A DNA stretch of 64,000 nt from Tenebrio molitor (lineage: Eukaryota > Arthropoda > Insecta > Coleoptera > Tenebrionidae), in assembly GCF_963966145.1 (NCBI RefSeq), contig NC_091046.1, positions 22,196,001 through 22,260,000 of the forward strand, in the 5' to 3' direction. The notes under the pieces are model-generated. The model ran no database searches. It was not told the origin of the DNA and saw only the letters and a program-made list of their open reading frames with translations. Shown here in pieces: positions 42,979 through 53,092 of the stretch. The translations under genes and the position numbers were made by a program. Each line of letters begins with the position of its first letter. Position 1 is the first letter of the stretch.

Positions 42979-43100
42979 ATACACTTCCGGTAGTACTTGT
43001 AACAGGTACTCGTTTAGACATTCTTGACTCGGCTCCTAACGTCGCCTCCTCGTCCATAATGTCTAATTCGTACTCTTACAGGTAACCTACCGAACTTATA
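42979..43100. repeat. CCGGTAGTACTTG hairpin, copy 1
   Basis: TACTTGTAACAGGTACTCGT and GTTTAGACATT pair with AATGTCTAATTCGTACTC and TTACAGGTAACCTACCG; the core has CTCGGCTCCTAACGTCGCC. Further copies are at 63407-63870. Confidence 0.7.
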
Positions 43101-43105
43101 ATAAC

Positions 43106-43530
43106 GCAAATAACTATTTACATAGAGTATTCCTTAATAATCATACATTACAGGAAAGGAAAAGAAATATCAAAAACATGAAAAGAGTCACCGCAGTCTG
43201 AGCTGTGTAGGGGGAGTAAGTAAAGGTACTACCACGTTGCACAAAACTTTTAACTTAATTCTGTCTTGTTTGTTGAATATGTTATCCATTTTCACATTAC
43301 AATCTTACTATTAATTTTTTATACAATTTGCATTTCTTTTTTAGTTTACAGAGTCGATATTTCATTGCAATGGCATGTGAGAGAAGATAAGCCTCTTGCA
43401 CTGCGCAAAATTGGTTCTCAACCATGATAAGCAAATATTATTTTACATCTATATTCAAAAATTTGCGGTTAATTTTGATATAAAAATTAAATAGAGGATG
43501 ATCGTTAAGATATTACAATCTTACAACAGA
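43106..43530. other. Intergenic stretch
   Basis: No supportable gene or TIR pair. Confidence 0.4.
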
Positions 43531-43534
43531 TATT

Positions 43535-43870
43535 TTGTTAAATGAGGTTGGCCAAGCAATTGAAGAAGTTGCACATAAAGAGCAAAACGGCTGTCCAGCG
43601 CATTTTGGTGTAAATGTGAGAACCAAACCTTTCCAAATCGCTGGAATAGTCGTGGTGGTATAAACTGGCCCGCCATATCTCCTGATCTTGCAGCATGTGA
43701 CTTCTTTGTGTGTGCCTATCTTAAAAAGAAAATTTATAAAACACGACATCCAATGATTGATTCTCTGAGGGAGACAACTTAAGAATGCGACAACTGCATT
43801 TTATCATCAGTTGAGTTATGGTTTAAACCAAAAATGGAGAATTATTCGAATATTTGTGATAATCTAGTAG
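43535..43870 (+). pseudogene. Transposase C-terminal fragment (DUF4817/mariner-related)
   Basis: In two frames the plus strand reads EQNGCPAHFGVNVRTK and then INWPAISPDLAACDFFVCAY followed by LKKKIYKTRHPMIDSLRETT. The order Q-[D/N]-G-x-P-A-H-F...W-P-A-x-S-P-D-L-x-x-x-D-F-F...Y-L-K-x-x-Y is the second and third catalytic regions of DUF4817-type mariner-related transposases. The first of these has N where the catalytic D is expected. A frameshift separates the two parts and the N-terminus is absent. The minus-strand 78-codon frame over it is a shadow. Confidence 0.55.
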
Positions 43871-44176
43871 AATTTTGTTTATTTTATAACTTTACATTTA
43901 GTTTTTTTTTTTAAATTTTGTTATTGTGAATAGTGAATGAAAATGTTTGTAATAACTTGACCATTTTACAAATGTTAAATTTAATTCACTTCTTAATGAA
44001 ATAGGTATCAGAAATCTTGCAAAAACTGTTGTTCATGTTAAATCCTTATGGCCAGGTTTGGAAGTTGAGACTCGCTGTATCTTCGTGAGAATGTGTATAA
44101 TGTATCGGGTGTTTTTTAAAATTTCACCTCGTCGTAGGCGTTGAAGAGTCGATTCTGCACTCGTGTAAAATATAAG

Positions 44177-44421
44177 ATTTTATTTGTTCCCTACTTGTAA
44201 ACATCTGTTTATTAAGTCACTGTATTCACCTTGAAAATGTCTCTTAACTGGCTAGCATGTAAAATGATACTATAGCAAACATGTAAAATTTTACACCCGT
44301 GCTCATATGAGTGATGTGCGTTTCCAAAGCAATACGTGTAAAGCTCATACGATTTTTTTTTTCAAATACCGGGATTTTTAATAGTTTGTATGACTATTTA
44401 CAAGTGAGGAACCAATAAAAT
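44177..44421. mobile_element. Nested MITE, ATTTTATTTGTTCCCTACTT ends
   Basis: ATTTTATTTGTTCCCTACTT and AAGTGAGGAACCAATAAAAT are inverted; about 200 bp lie between. It sits inside the 44104-44641 element. Confidence 0.55.
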
Positions 44422-44436
44422 ATTCAACAATACACA

Positions 44437-44530
44437 CATGGTAACAGGTTTTACTGGCTTCAGAAGGTGACTCGCCTTCGGCTCTCCAGTCATATCCTTG
44501 TGTCGCCAGTAAAAACCCTTTTTACCATGG
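44437..44530. repeat. Hairpin H10
   Basis: CATGGTAACAGGTTTTACTG pairs imperfectly with CAGTAAAAACCCTTTTTACC ATG; the core is GGTGACTCGCCTTCGGCTC. It lies inside the extra part of the 44104 element. Confidence 0.65.
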
Positions 44531-44641
44531 TAGTAATGTGAAATACTATAAACAGCTGTTCCGTGATCCGTAACCTATATAGTCCATTCACAATGGACTC
44601 TTCAACGGCTATTATAGTGAAATTTAAAAAAACACCCGATA

Positions 44642-45099
44642 CATACCTTGATAAACATTCAGCATACAAGACTGAATTTTATTTAAAAAAAACTTAACAC
44701 ATTGCTAACACTAGTATTATCGTTAATTTGCTAATAAAAATGCCATGGTTTTGTCATGACATAATATGTAGGTGCTATTTGTGTGTGTTTTTTTTTGTGT
44801 GTGTGTGGATTAACCTACTGATTATCACTGCTTGCATGTTAATATTATATAGTACCAAGTGCCTATCAAAGAACGTATATCAAGAGTCCTGTGGACTTAT
44901 GAGGCTCTATAATTTTTGGACTTGAAGAAATTATTAATTAAAAGGGAATGAAATAAGACAAACAGAATTTTTCTAAAATAATTTTTTGTTTGTGTTTGAT
45001 TATTCTTGAAAACCTCCAAATGATACTGACCTATTAGCAATGCCTTTCGGTATTAACTAAAATAATAAAAATATTTTTTAAATTTTCAAAAATTTTTTT
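44642..45099. other. Intergenic stretch
   Basis: AT-rich with a short GTGT microsatellite near 44780-44805. No gene. Confidence 0.4.
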
Positions 45100-45376
45100 C
45101 TCAAGTTTTTTTTAAATGTAAGGGGTTAAAATTTTTATACTGTCATGTTGACAGTTAAAGGAGCTATCAAAATAATGACGAATAAATATGGGTTGCTATT
45201 TAAAAAAATTGATGATGACGTCATTACTTTGACAAGGAACACCTTGTATAAAAAAATGTTATTTCAATAAACGTGAAATTGAAATTAAAAATAGACCTAT
45301 TTTTGTTCTTTTTTCAAAACTCAACAGTTTATGATTTATCGAATTGTTGCGTTACTTTTGCCCCTCATTGTATATT
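45100..45376. repeat. Fragment related to the 1803-2702 element
   Basis: TTTTTATACTGTCATGTTGA, GGAGCTATCA and TGATGACGTCAT follow the order of that element's right arm. The stretch ends TTTTGCCCCTCATTGTATA, a variant of its TTTTGCCGCTCACTGTA terminus. Confidence 0.45.
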
Positions 45377-45839
45377 AATTCTATATCATTCTTATATGTA
45401 TAATTAAAAAAAAATCCTATTCATAATTAATTGTTTTTGTTAATTTTGGAAAATCTTCATACAGACTGATCACAAAAAAACAGCTTATATTTTTCCTATT
45501 TGATATCCGATGTCAACGAGCGATACATCAAATTAAAGGGTTCAAAAAGTACTACAAACTGGATATAACATGTTGTCCTTAGCAACCCTATTTTGCAAGG
45601 GTGAAGGGTCAACTTTATTTTTTTAAATGGCAACGTATAATTTTTTTGATACAGTTTCACTGTTTTCCTGAGTTTAAAAATATAGCACACTTTGTATATT
45701 TAAATGTTATTCTAAAATAAGAAATAAATAAAACCATTAGGAATAAGTAAAACTTTATTCGTAACAGGCCATGGATTACCTATGAAGACATTCTTGTAGC
45801 CATGGAAACAATATTTATTCATTAATACGAACAATAAAA

Positions 45840-45968
45840 ATAACAATATAATTTTTTCGACGGAATTGTTCAAATTGAGCACCATTTTGTTCGAGACATT
45901 GTTGACATCTACGTATCACACTTCGCATTGCATTCAGAAGGATTTCAGGTGGCATTGAAAAAGATACT
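45840..45968 (-). pseudogene. Transposase C-terminal tail fragment
   Basis: The minus strand reads SMPPEILLNAMRSVIRRCQQ and CLEQNGAQFEQFRRKN. The final helix R-R-x-x-x-C-x-x-x-N-G-x-x-F-E is how DUF4817-type mariner-related transposases end, and 56380-56450 has a comparable tail (NRVDACLLQNGMHVEQFLR). Nothing upstream of the tail is recognisable before the gypsy LTR at 46127. Confidence 0.42.
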
Positions 45969-46126
45969 ATTTAACAGTATGCCCCACGTTGTGGAGCCAC
46001 TTTTAACAGTGTTTGTGGTGTAAATTGTTTATTTACATAAAGGTAAACAAAGTTAATAAAGGTTTGTTGTGAGACTCTTGAGGGAGTTCGAATGATCATA
46101 TGAATAATAGTTGATTTGTCCATGCG

Positions 46127-46289
46127 TGCATCCCTTTTATAGCCTGGCTGGGGATGATGCGGCACGCTCCGACGGCGCGCAGCTGATGATGATGGTAGGG
46201 GCCCAGAGATTAGATTCTCGTGGCGACGGTAGCGCTCCGAAAGGGTTAGTACGGGGCGCTGTGGTACTACATCCGTGATTTATGCTACA
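46127..46289 (-). repeat. Gypsy 3' LTR
   Basis: On the element strand it starts TGTAGCATAAATCACGGATG and ends GGGATGCA. It matches 51752-51915 except for a few substitutions and one 1-bp indel. A polypurine tract abuts it. Confidence 0.9.
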
Positions 46290-46302
46290 TCCTCCCCCTC
46301 AG
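46290..46302 (-). other. Polypurine tract
   Basis: On the element strand GAGGGGGAGGA stands directly before the 3' LTR, where plus-strand DNA synthesis is primed in LTR retrotransposons. Confidence 0.8.
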
Positions 46303-46322
46303 GTCTAATAGAATCGGCCTGA

Positions 46323-46844
46323 TTATTGGACCTGATTCTTTCGGGGTCTGCCGCGCTTTTTGATGGGGTGGATCGGTTTGGGCGCGGCGTCCACAGATTC
46401 TGGATACGGGGTGATTTGCGAGACGTGGTAGGTACCAAGGGGCTCTGCTGGTCTGTCTCGGGCGGCTAGGACATGGCTTGTGGGATCGTTTAAATCCATG
46501 TGCTGCGTTGCTGAGGGATGGAGGTTGGCGTACGCCAGAACACCGGGCTGGAACGGGGCTGTAAGCCGGCGTTTGGAGTCGGCGTACTGCTTACGGCGAT
46601 CTTGTTCCTTTTCATGGGTCTCTCGAGCTTCCTTCCAGCTTTCGTGGAGTTGTAGAAGTCGGGGGGTGGCTTCAGGGCGATGAACCAAGGTAATAGTTTC
46701 TCTGGTTGAGCAGTTTCTTTCCGTCTTGGTGAGAAGGCGGCTAGCGTACTCGATGGGGCATTCCTCGGGCGCCTCCCCCTGGAGTAAGGCTGTGCCCAGA
46801 GCGTAGGCGCTGCCATCGGTACTGTAGTGAGACCGTCCATTTTG
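46323..46844 (-). pseudogene. Gypsy RNase H joined to integrase C-terminus
   Basis: Read on the minus strand, the first part is TDGSAYALGTALLQGEAPEE then PIEYASRLLTKTERN, the start of the gypsy RNase H domain (D-x-S-x-x-A-L-G...E-Y-x-S-R-x-L). It jumps, after STRE, to ATPRLLQLHESWKEARETHE, DRRKQYADSKRR, FQPGVLAYANLHP and LGTYHVSQITPY, the C-terminal tail of gypsy integrase, ending in a basic GRPRKN. The rest of RNase H and the integrase catalytic core (several hundred residues) have been deleted. A frameshift near 46690 lies at the junction. Confidence 0.8.
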
Positions 46845-49800
46845 ATCGTGATGATGTCGTAAATTTTTGCATTTTTAACTGTTAATCTATCTTTTAAACT
46901 CTCAATTTGATATACTAATCTATTTGGCTCGTCTAGTAACCCTTTACACTTATTATTTTCACTTACCTACGTTGTGTTTATTTTTCGTCGCTAGTCACCC
47001 TTATAGTGATGATGATGTTTTATCTTAAGGCCTATTAGGCAATACTCAGTAGTCGTAACACAAATTCGGAGACAAAGTAGTGTCAAAACGCATGGAGGAA
47101 GAGATTTAAACACAAGTTTCCCCACAATTATTTTATTACAAAATATCTCGAAGCCTTGTTTACAAAATGGATGAGTTCTGCGGGTTTGATCAAATTTTGC
47201 CCTGTGTTAAAATTATTGTTGCGGTTATGTTTGTAATCAAATTCGTAAGACTTTCTTTGTAATTGTGATCATGAATTTAAACCAATGATTGAGGTGTCAG
47301 TCTTCACCTGAAGATATTTTATGTTATCCAATTTAGATTTGAAAAAGTTTGATTTTGCTGTAACCCCAATTTTTTTATGCAACCCTATTTACGTACGGCA
47401 AATCTAACCTAACCTTCAGGTAACTTGTTCGAACTTATATCACCCAAGCAACATTTAATATCGCGTTTACTAAGTTAGACTTGTACCAGAGTCGGAAGGT
47501 AACATGCTCGCGGCATTTGATAAGTGCATCGCATTTAACTATTACGCCCTACTGCCGAAATACCGCTTCCGGGAAAAGTCCGGTGCTTAAACACCAATCA
47601 CAACTTCCGAACAAAACCCGGATATACAAGTCCTCGCAAATCAATCTGAATTACTGTAGGCGTCATTTCTCTCACAAATTTCGTCCACGAGCTTCGACAA
47701 AGACTTGTACAGAACTTTGTCGTACGCGACACCAGTTTATTACAGGTAACCGGGATGGTTATTTTGTCGCGTTTGTCCTCGTGGTAGCCCACACATACAT
47801 AGTACATGTCGTTGGAGCGGGAATTACGACGCCCATTCTGTCCACGGTTGGAAACTACGACCTGACACCGTGTCTTAGACCTAGTAAAGTTGGAGAAGAG
47901 GGTTCCCGGGAACCACGACTCTCCTCATCGTTGGTGGCCGACAAACGCGCCTATAATTTCAGGTGCAATTGGTGCAAAACAATAATTTTGCTTTGATCGC
48001 CTAAACACGACGCGGGAGAGAAATAGCCCTACTCTAACCTATATTGAATATGCAACCAATTATTCTATCTCCCTAAAGTTTATAACTAGAAATTTCGATC
48101 TGATTTGAGGGCACCAGTTGAGAAAATTCAGGAACGATTTAGTTATAAATTAGTAATTGACTGTTAAGTTTCAAAATCCCTGACTGGTGGTTACACTCAA
48201 ATTTGGAGTAAAGAATTTAATATTAAAAAAAAAAAAAATGTGGAATAAAAGGATCAGATAAGTTAAATTTGTAATTTAGGTAATCCGACAACTAAAGCGT
48301 TGCGGCCCCTTTCAATCGGAAATAGAATCATTTGTTGCTGGCTACCTCAAGCTTTAAGCATTTCCTTCAAATACCTCGAAACTTGGAAAATTATTTAAAA
48401 TTTGAATTTTGGTTATTCCAAATTGTTGAATAAATTGAAATTGAAAATTCCATGGTGAATGACTGATAAAATAAGTCCAACGAAAAACAAGTAAATTTTG
48501 ACATAAAGTTAATTAATCAAAATAATATAACCCTTTTTCGGGCTTACCTAGAAAGTTTAACACCCTGGTTGATCGTCGGCACCTGTTGTTGGAACTGGCA
48601 CTAACTTATTTATTCGCACTCGGCACTCTTAACGAAGCTAAAGTGGTTTAATAAAAAAAATAGTTTAAATTTGGAAAATTTAAACAAAATCGCAAAGGCA
48701 GACACACGGATATCGACTAGCTATAAAGACAGTCAAAAACCGAATTTCCTCAAAACAAATGTGCCAAAACTTTAAATAGGGGACGCTAACTCGCCTACCC
48801 CCCTTCCCTTGTTACTCATTTTCCACATGTGTGGAATTATGCAAATTTGACTCTTACGACGCATTGGCATTCGATCAAACCTCGTTTAACTCGCTTAAAA
48901 ATATTATTATTTCCTAGTTAGGGTGTTTTTTCGATTCGCAATATCAACATTATTAAACATACAATTTGTTAATCCATTGGACAATAAAATATAACACAGT
49001 AACGATAGCGAATCACCCCAATTACGCTGAAAGAGAAATTAAACTCCAAAATTGGTTGTTGTTCTGTCTGAAATTAATTGTTGAACTGAAGATGGTTAAT
49101 GAATGTAACAACAAATTTTGTTTGTTAAAATTTTACGGAAAGCATACGGAAGAAAGACGTAAGAAAACTGCAAATTTCGTAGTACTACCCCTTGTTAGAT
49201 GTCGCCCCCAGTACTACAGCGGTACTATTTTTACATTTTCACGATTTTCTACGTTTTTCTTACTGAAATTTCTACCTACTTCCCTTGTAAAACTATGTTA
49301 GTAAATGGGCAGTAATCGTACGGTGCAAGATTTGCTTACAATGATTAACTAAAGAAAATTGGTTTGTACATCAGAATTACGATTACTCCAGCTTAAATTA
49401 GGGTTAAATCGGATATCAAAATTTTCAAAAAAATACAGCGCGTCTCTCTAAAATAGTGGTTTTGTAACTTGACTTTGTTTAAACAAGAATTTATTTATTT
49501 CGCTCAATTTTCCCACGACTGACCACACGTGCAAGTGTAATCTGATATCTTATTTAAAAGTCTCGATCTGTAAGGCGTCTGTCGCCCCCTTAACTCATCG
49601 GACCACCCTTGGCTGGCGATGCTGGGTTTAAAATCTAAATTGCAGACACCAAATTCTAGTGGACCAATTCATTTGTGAATATTTTAAACAAATCGGCCGA
49701 TTTACAAGGATTTAAACTAATTACGAAATTTTACTATATGAATTTAACAACCCCGAACAAAACTTCCTATTTAATGTAACATTTTATGAGAAATTTAAAT

Positions 49801-50345
49801 GAAACATTATTTACGACAACCCCAGATCAATTGGATTATTTCCAACGGTGTTAATTTTAGTTAAATTTTGTTTTTGTCACTCAAAATACACGGTAACTCC
49901 TTTCTAAACGGATGTATGACTTTATTTATCGTTACATCTCTATTTTCATCCAATTTTAAACAACAATTAAATTATTTATCTTCTCGTATGCAAATGAATG
50001 CTTTGCTTGGTCGACTGGTCGAGTATGGTGGGCGTCTCGCCACCCTGATAACTTAGAGAAATACCACATGGCCTTTTGAAAGAAAAGAAGTTAATTTTGC
50101 GATTTGCAACGGTCTTAAATTCCAGGAAACCCTTCGTGGGAACGACTCTGTTTTTCTCAACATTCTGACATTTACAAGACATGTGTGTATTTAAAAATGG
50201 AAATAAATGGAATGCATAAATTGCACAGAAACAATTTGGAGGTCGTTAAGACAAATTTGAATTTGTTGAATTGAAGATGAATATTTTCCGCGATGGGAAT
50301 AAAATAAAATTTATAAATACCGCGTTCATCACAGTACGTAAGATA
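46845..50345. other. 3.5 kb of unexplained sequence inside the gypsy element
   Basis: AT-rich DNA with none of the gypsy coding expected here. The 171-codon plus frame at 47481-47996 and its minus-strand shadow (47598-47807) sit in a GC-richer patch (47480-48000) without a recognised domain. 48966-49301 is a 111-codon frame, also unrecognised. 48540-48620 has GCACTCGGCACTCTT, a possible retroelement border. No TIR or LTR pair is apparent at its limits, so it may be an old insertion or a replacement. Confidence 0.4.
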
Positions 50346-50360
50346 AATGGCTGGATAGGA

Positions 50361-50975
50361 TTAGCTGTCCGGAGGACAGGGGTGGTAGTCGGTAGTCTGT
50401 CTCTTACCCGGAGTGAGTCGATACGGGGGAGAAGCGATCAGGGTGCTGTCACCAGTATGGATTCGGTACTGTGCGAAGGGGGTTGGAGGTTCAGTTTTCG
50501 CGAATAACTCGGCGTACTGATCCAGCAGGGCGTTGAGTCGTTGCTTTTCGTTCTCTGGGAGTGAGGCCCCTTCCACAGGGCGAAGGTGCAAAGTCGCTAG
50601 GTGGATTCTTATCGGGCTGTCGTACCCGGAACTAGATTCCATTTCGTAATCCATTAGAGCGTCGGCTGCGTCTTGCATAATGTAGTCACTACTGCCGTGA
50701 GCTTGGTATGCACTCCAGACAGTTCTTCCGTCAGGTACGGCTGGGTGCGTGATGACGCTTGTTGGAGGCAGAGGTCCATTTTCTCTGGCGTCGTTGTCGG
50801 CGAGGGTGGCTTTCACGATTACCTTTTGCGTTGGGTGGCCGGTTGCTAACAAGTGTTTCTCGAGACCGGCGCTGGCGACACTGTAGCAGGCGACGGTATC
50901 TACGATGGCGGACTCTTCTACACCGGATATAGATACCGAGACTGTGGGGCTTCGTCGTGGTACCATGGGTTTCAC
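50361..50975 (-). pseudogene. Gypsy protease and start of reverse transcriptase
   Basis: The 204-codon frame begins MKPMVPRRSPTVSVSISG and carries the aspartic protease strand IVDTVACYSVAS, with V in place of the glycine of the D-T/S-G active-site motif. After ~90 residues it enters the linker LLDQYAELFAKTEPPTPF and the opening of RT, IHTGDSTLIASPPYRLTPGK (compare H-x-I-x-T-G-D...P-P-Y-R-x-x-P). It then stops as the unrelated 46845-50345 sequence begins. The RT palm and fingers are absent. Confidence 0.8.
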
Positions 50976-51036
50976 GTTCAGGGCGTAGAACCCATTGAGA
51001 GCGCTGGTTCCGGAGGCGGTTACATTTCAGGTTGGG

Positions 51037-51249
51037 TCAGGTCAGGTCAGGACAATTTTTCCGGTGTATACCAGGACGTTGGCATCCGTAGCAGCAAACC
51101 TGTGTTGCACCAGCGGCGACCGGCGTCGTCGTCGGTCCAAGTCCCAGTCCAAGTCGAGTCATCCACTGCTGGAACATTTGGATGGCCATGGCGTCGTTCA
51201 GTCGGGGGGCTGCGACGTTGCAAAGGGACGGGCTTTTGGTGGCGATCAT
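51037..51249 (-). pseudogene. Gypsy Gag C-terminal fragment with zinc knuckle
   Basis: The minus strand reads AIQMFQQWMTRLGLG, then a variable hinge and CYGCQRPGIHRKNCPDL. It is the nucleocapsid knuckle form used by some insect gypsy elements (C-x-x-C-x-x-P-G-x-x-x-x-x-C) with the histidine one residue off the CCHC position. The matrix/capsid part upstream is replaced by the tandem repeats at 51261-51751, so Gag is truncated. Confidence 0.7.
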
Positions 51250-51260
51250 GTTTGGATTGG

Positions 51261-51751
51261 TAGAGTAAGACCGGTTGGACCGTCGTCAGTGCCTTTCAGT
51301 GCTTAAACTCTGTCGTTCAATTTTGGACGATGGAGACTCTTAGAGTAAGACCGGGTGGACCGTCTTCAGTGCCGTTCAGTGCTTAAACTCTGTGTTGAGC
51401 CGTGGATTTTGGAGTTTTAGAGTAAGACCGCGTGGACCGTCTTCAGTGCCTTTCAGTGCTTAAACTCTATCGTTCAATGTTTGGCAGTTGGAGGCTCTTA
51501 GAGTAAGACCGGGTGGACCGTTGTCAGTGCCGTTCAGTGCTTGAACTCTGTGTTGAGTCGTGGGTACTTTGCAAATGTTAGAGTAAGACCGGTTGGATCG
51601 TCTTCAGTGCCGTTCAGTACTTAAACTATGTCGTTCAATTTTTTGGACGAAGGAGACTCTTAGAGTAAGACCGGGTGGACCGTCTTCAGTGTCTGTCAGT
51701 GCTTAAACTCTGTGTTGAGTCGTGGACTTTGGAATTTTTAGAGTAAGACCG
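51261..51751. repeat. Dimeric tandem repeat in the gypsy leader
   Basis: Seven starts of TAGAGTAAGACCG at 51261, 51341, 51418, 51499, 51579, 51661 and 51739 (spacing 77-82 bp). Each unit continues CAGTGC..TTCAGT..TTAAACTCT. Alternate units end in GTCGTTCAATTTT (A) and GTGTTGAGTCGTGG (B), so the higher-order unit is A+B, ~160 bp, three times. The seventh is cut by the 5' LTR border. Confidence 0.9.
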
Positions 51752-51915
51752 TGCATCCCTTTTATAGCCTGGCTGGGGATGATGCGGCACGCTCCGACGG
51801 CGCGCACCTGATGATGATGGTAGGGGCCCAGCGATTAGATTCTCGCTGGCGACGGTAGCGCTCCGAAAGGGTTAGTACGGGGCGCTCTGGTACTACATCC
51901 GTGATTTATACTACA
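51752..51915 (-). repeat. Gypsy 5' LTR
   Basis: Partner of 46127-46289. On the element strand it opens TGTAGTATAAATCACGGATG and ends GGGATGCA. Directly downstream is the repeat array; no clear primer-binding site (TGG...) is seen. Confidence 0.9.
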
Positions 51916-52063
51916 ACTATATTTTATTATTTTCGAAATATGCTTGTAACATATCCATAAGTTCGATCTTATTCATTTTATTTCACAACACGAAATTGGA
52001 GAAAAAAAATTAAACAAAAATTACGACAAATAAAGTTTATTTTTACAATAAATTTTTAGTTAT

Positions 52064-53035
52064 TTGTGTTTCCATGGCTACAAAGTTCTATTTATTCCTA
52101 GTAATTTTATTTATTTATTATTTTATTTATTACTAAACTCAAAGGATAATGAGCTTAATATTCACCATTATGATGAAGCTTTAGCAGTCTGGGTTGTAGC
52201 AAATGAGAACGAAATACCAAAAATCCCACAATTTCAGAAGAATTGGGATAATATTAAAATCAAAGGAATAATTGCCAATGACTTAATCTTTAATTCACCT
52301 AGAGACTTAGCTCGTTTTAAGGCTTTGCAATGCAGAGAATTAGGATCTTGGTTACATGCAATACCTTCTCCTAATATTGGTACTCTTTTAGATAACACTT
52401 CCGTCCAAGTTTGTATTGGTTTAAGATTGGGTTGTAATCTTTGTACACCTCATATTTGCAAATGCAATGCGAAAGTTGACGAAATTGGAACCCACGGTCT
52501 AAGTTGTTGCAAAAGCAGTGGTAGATTTTCAAGACACACTGAAATTAATTCCATTATCAACCGGTCTTTAACTTCTATTCATGTGAATTCAACTTTAGAA
52601 CCAAACGGACTGTCTCGGGATGACGGAAAACGCCCAGATGGGATGACTTTAGTACCGTGGATTAAAGGTCAACCTTTGGTTTGGGACGTTACTGTTGTAG
52701 ATACACTTGCAGACAGTTACGTATTGAAATCATCTGAAGTCTCAGGTTTTGCCGCTGAAATGGCTTGCAAACGCAAACATAGCAAATATAGTTCAATCAT
52801 TTCGTCAAACAACGTGTTTAAAGGTTTAGCATTTGAAACCTTGGGCCCTTGGTGCAAAGAAGCCATCGATTTCATTAATGTCATCGGAAACCGACTTATC
52901 GCGGAATCAGGCGATTCAAAATCAAAGAAATTCCTTTTCGAGAGGATTTCCCTTGCCATTCAAGGTGGAAACGCTCCAAGCATTCGGGGCACTTTTCCAG
53001 ATTCCGCAATATTATCGGAAATTTTTGTATTATAA
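52064..53035 (+). pseudogene. Non-LTR retroelement C-terminus with restriction-like endonuclease motifs
   Basis: The open frame of 323 codons is uninterrupted from about residue 27 on. Residues 115-155 give a Cys/His cluster (CNLCTPHICKCN, THGLSCC), then SRHTEINSIINRSL. At about 185-210 comes GKRPDGMTLVPW...QPLVWDVTVVD: a K-R-P-D followed 15 residues later by D, the layout of the PD-(D/E)XK restriction-like endonuclease at the C-terminus of R2/R4/NeSL-type retrotransposons. A lysine-rich KRKHSKYSS and a C-terminal LFERISLAIQGGNA helix follow. Reverse transcriptase is not found upstream. The exact clade is uncertain, but the length and cleanness suggest a young 5'-truncated insertion. The first ~26 residues are probably not part of it. 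Confidence 0.55.
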
Positions 53036-53092
53036 AACAAAAATATTTATGTAATTATGTTATTAATATAGATTTCTTCATTTATTTAAATA

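Larger units (their letters stand above)
44104..44641. mobile_element. TATCGGGTGTTTTTT MITE carrying nested inserts
   Basis: TATCGGGTG and CACCCGATA termini enclose the same ends as 7556-7735 (TTTCACCTCGTCGTAGGCGT, CTCTTCAACGGCTATTATAG). Relative to that shorter copy, about 370 bp (44178-44552) are extra. Confidence 0.65.
46127..51915 (-). mobile_element. Ty3/gypsy retrotransposon, both LTRs, defective
   Basis: Two near-identical 163-164-bp LTRs bound it. Gag knuckle, protease/RT start, RNase H and integrase end lie in gypsy order on the minus strand, but most of reverse transcriptase and integrase are missing. 46845-50345 is unrelated sequence. The flanking ATGCG and ACTAT do not match, so no target duplication is seen; the ends may have been exchanged or mutated. 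Confidence 0.85.

Noticed and set aside
47481..47996. 171-codon plus-strand frame
   Set aside because: No recognisable domain, biased composition and a minus-strand shadow; kept only as part of the unexplained 46845-50345 stretch.
48540..48600. Possible primer-binding site (GGTGCCGACGATCAACCAGG on the minus strand)
   Set aside because: No LTR pair can be placed next to it; too weak to report as a feature.
50853..51306. Plus-strand frames of 136 and 103 codons
   Set aside because: Antisense to gypsy protease and Gag, where the motifs lie.
51745..51751. CGGTCTTACTCTAA next to the 5' LTR as primer-binding site
   Set aside because: It does not start with TGG and is part of the tandem repeat.
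46122..51920. Target duplication for the gypsy element
   Set aside because: Flanks ATGCG and ACTAT do not match under any 4-6 bp choice tried, so none is claimed.
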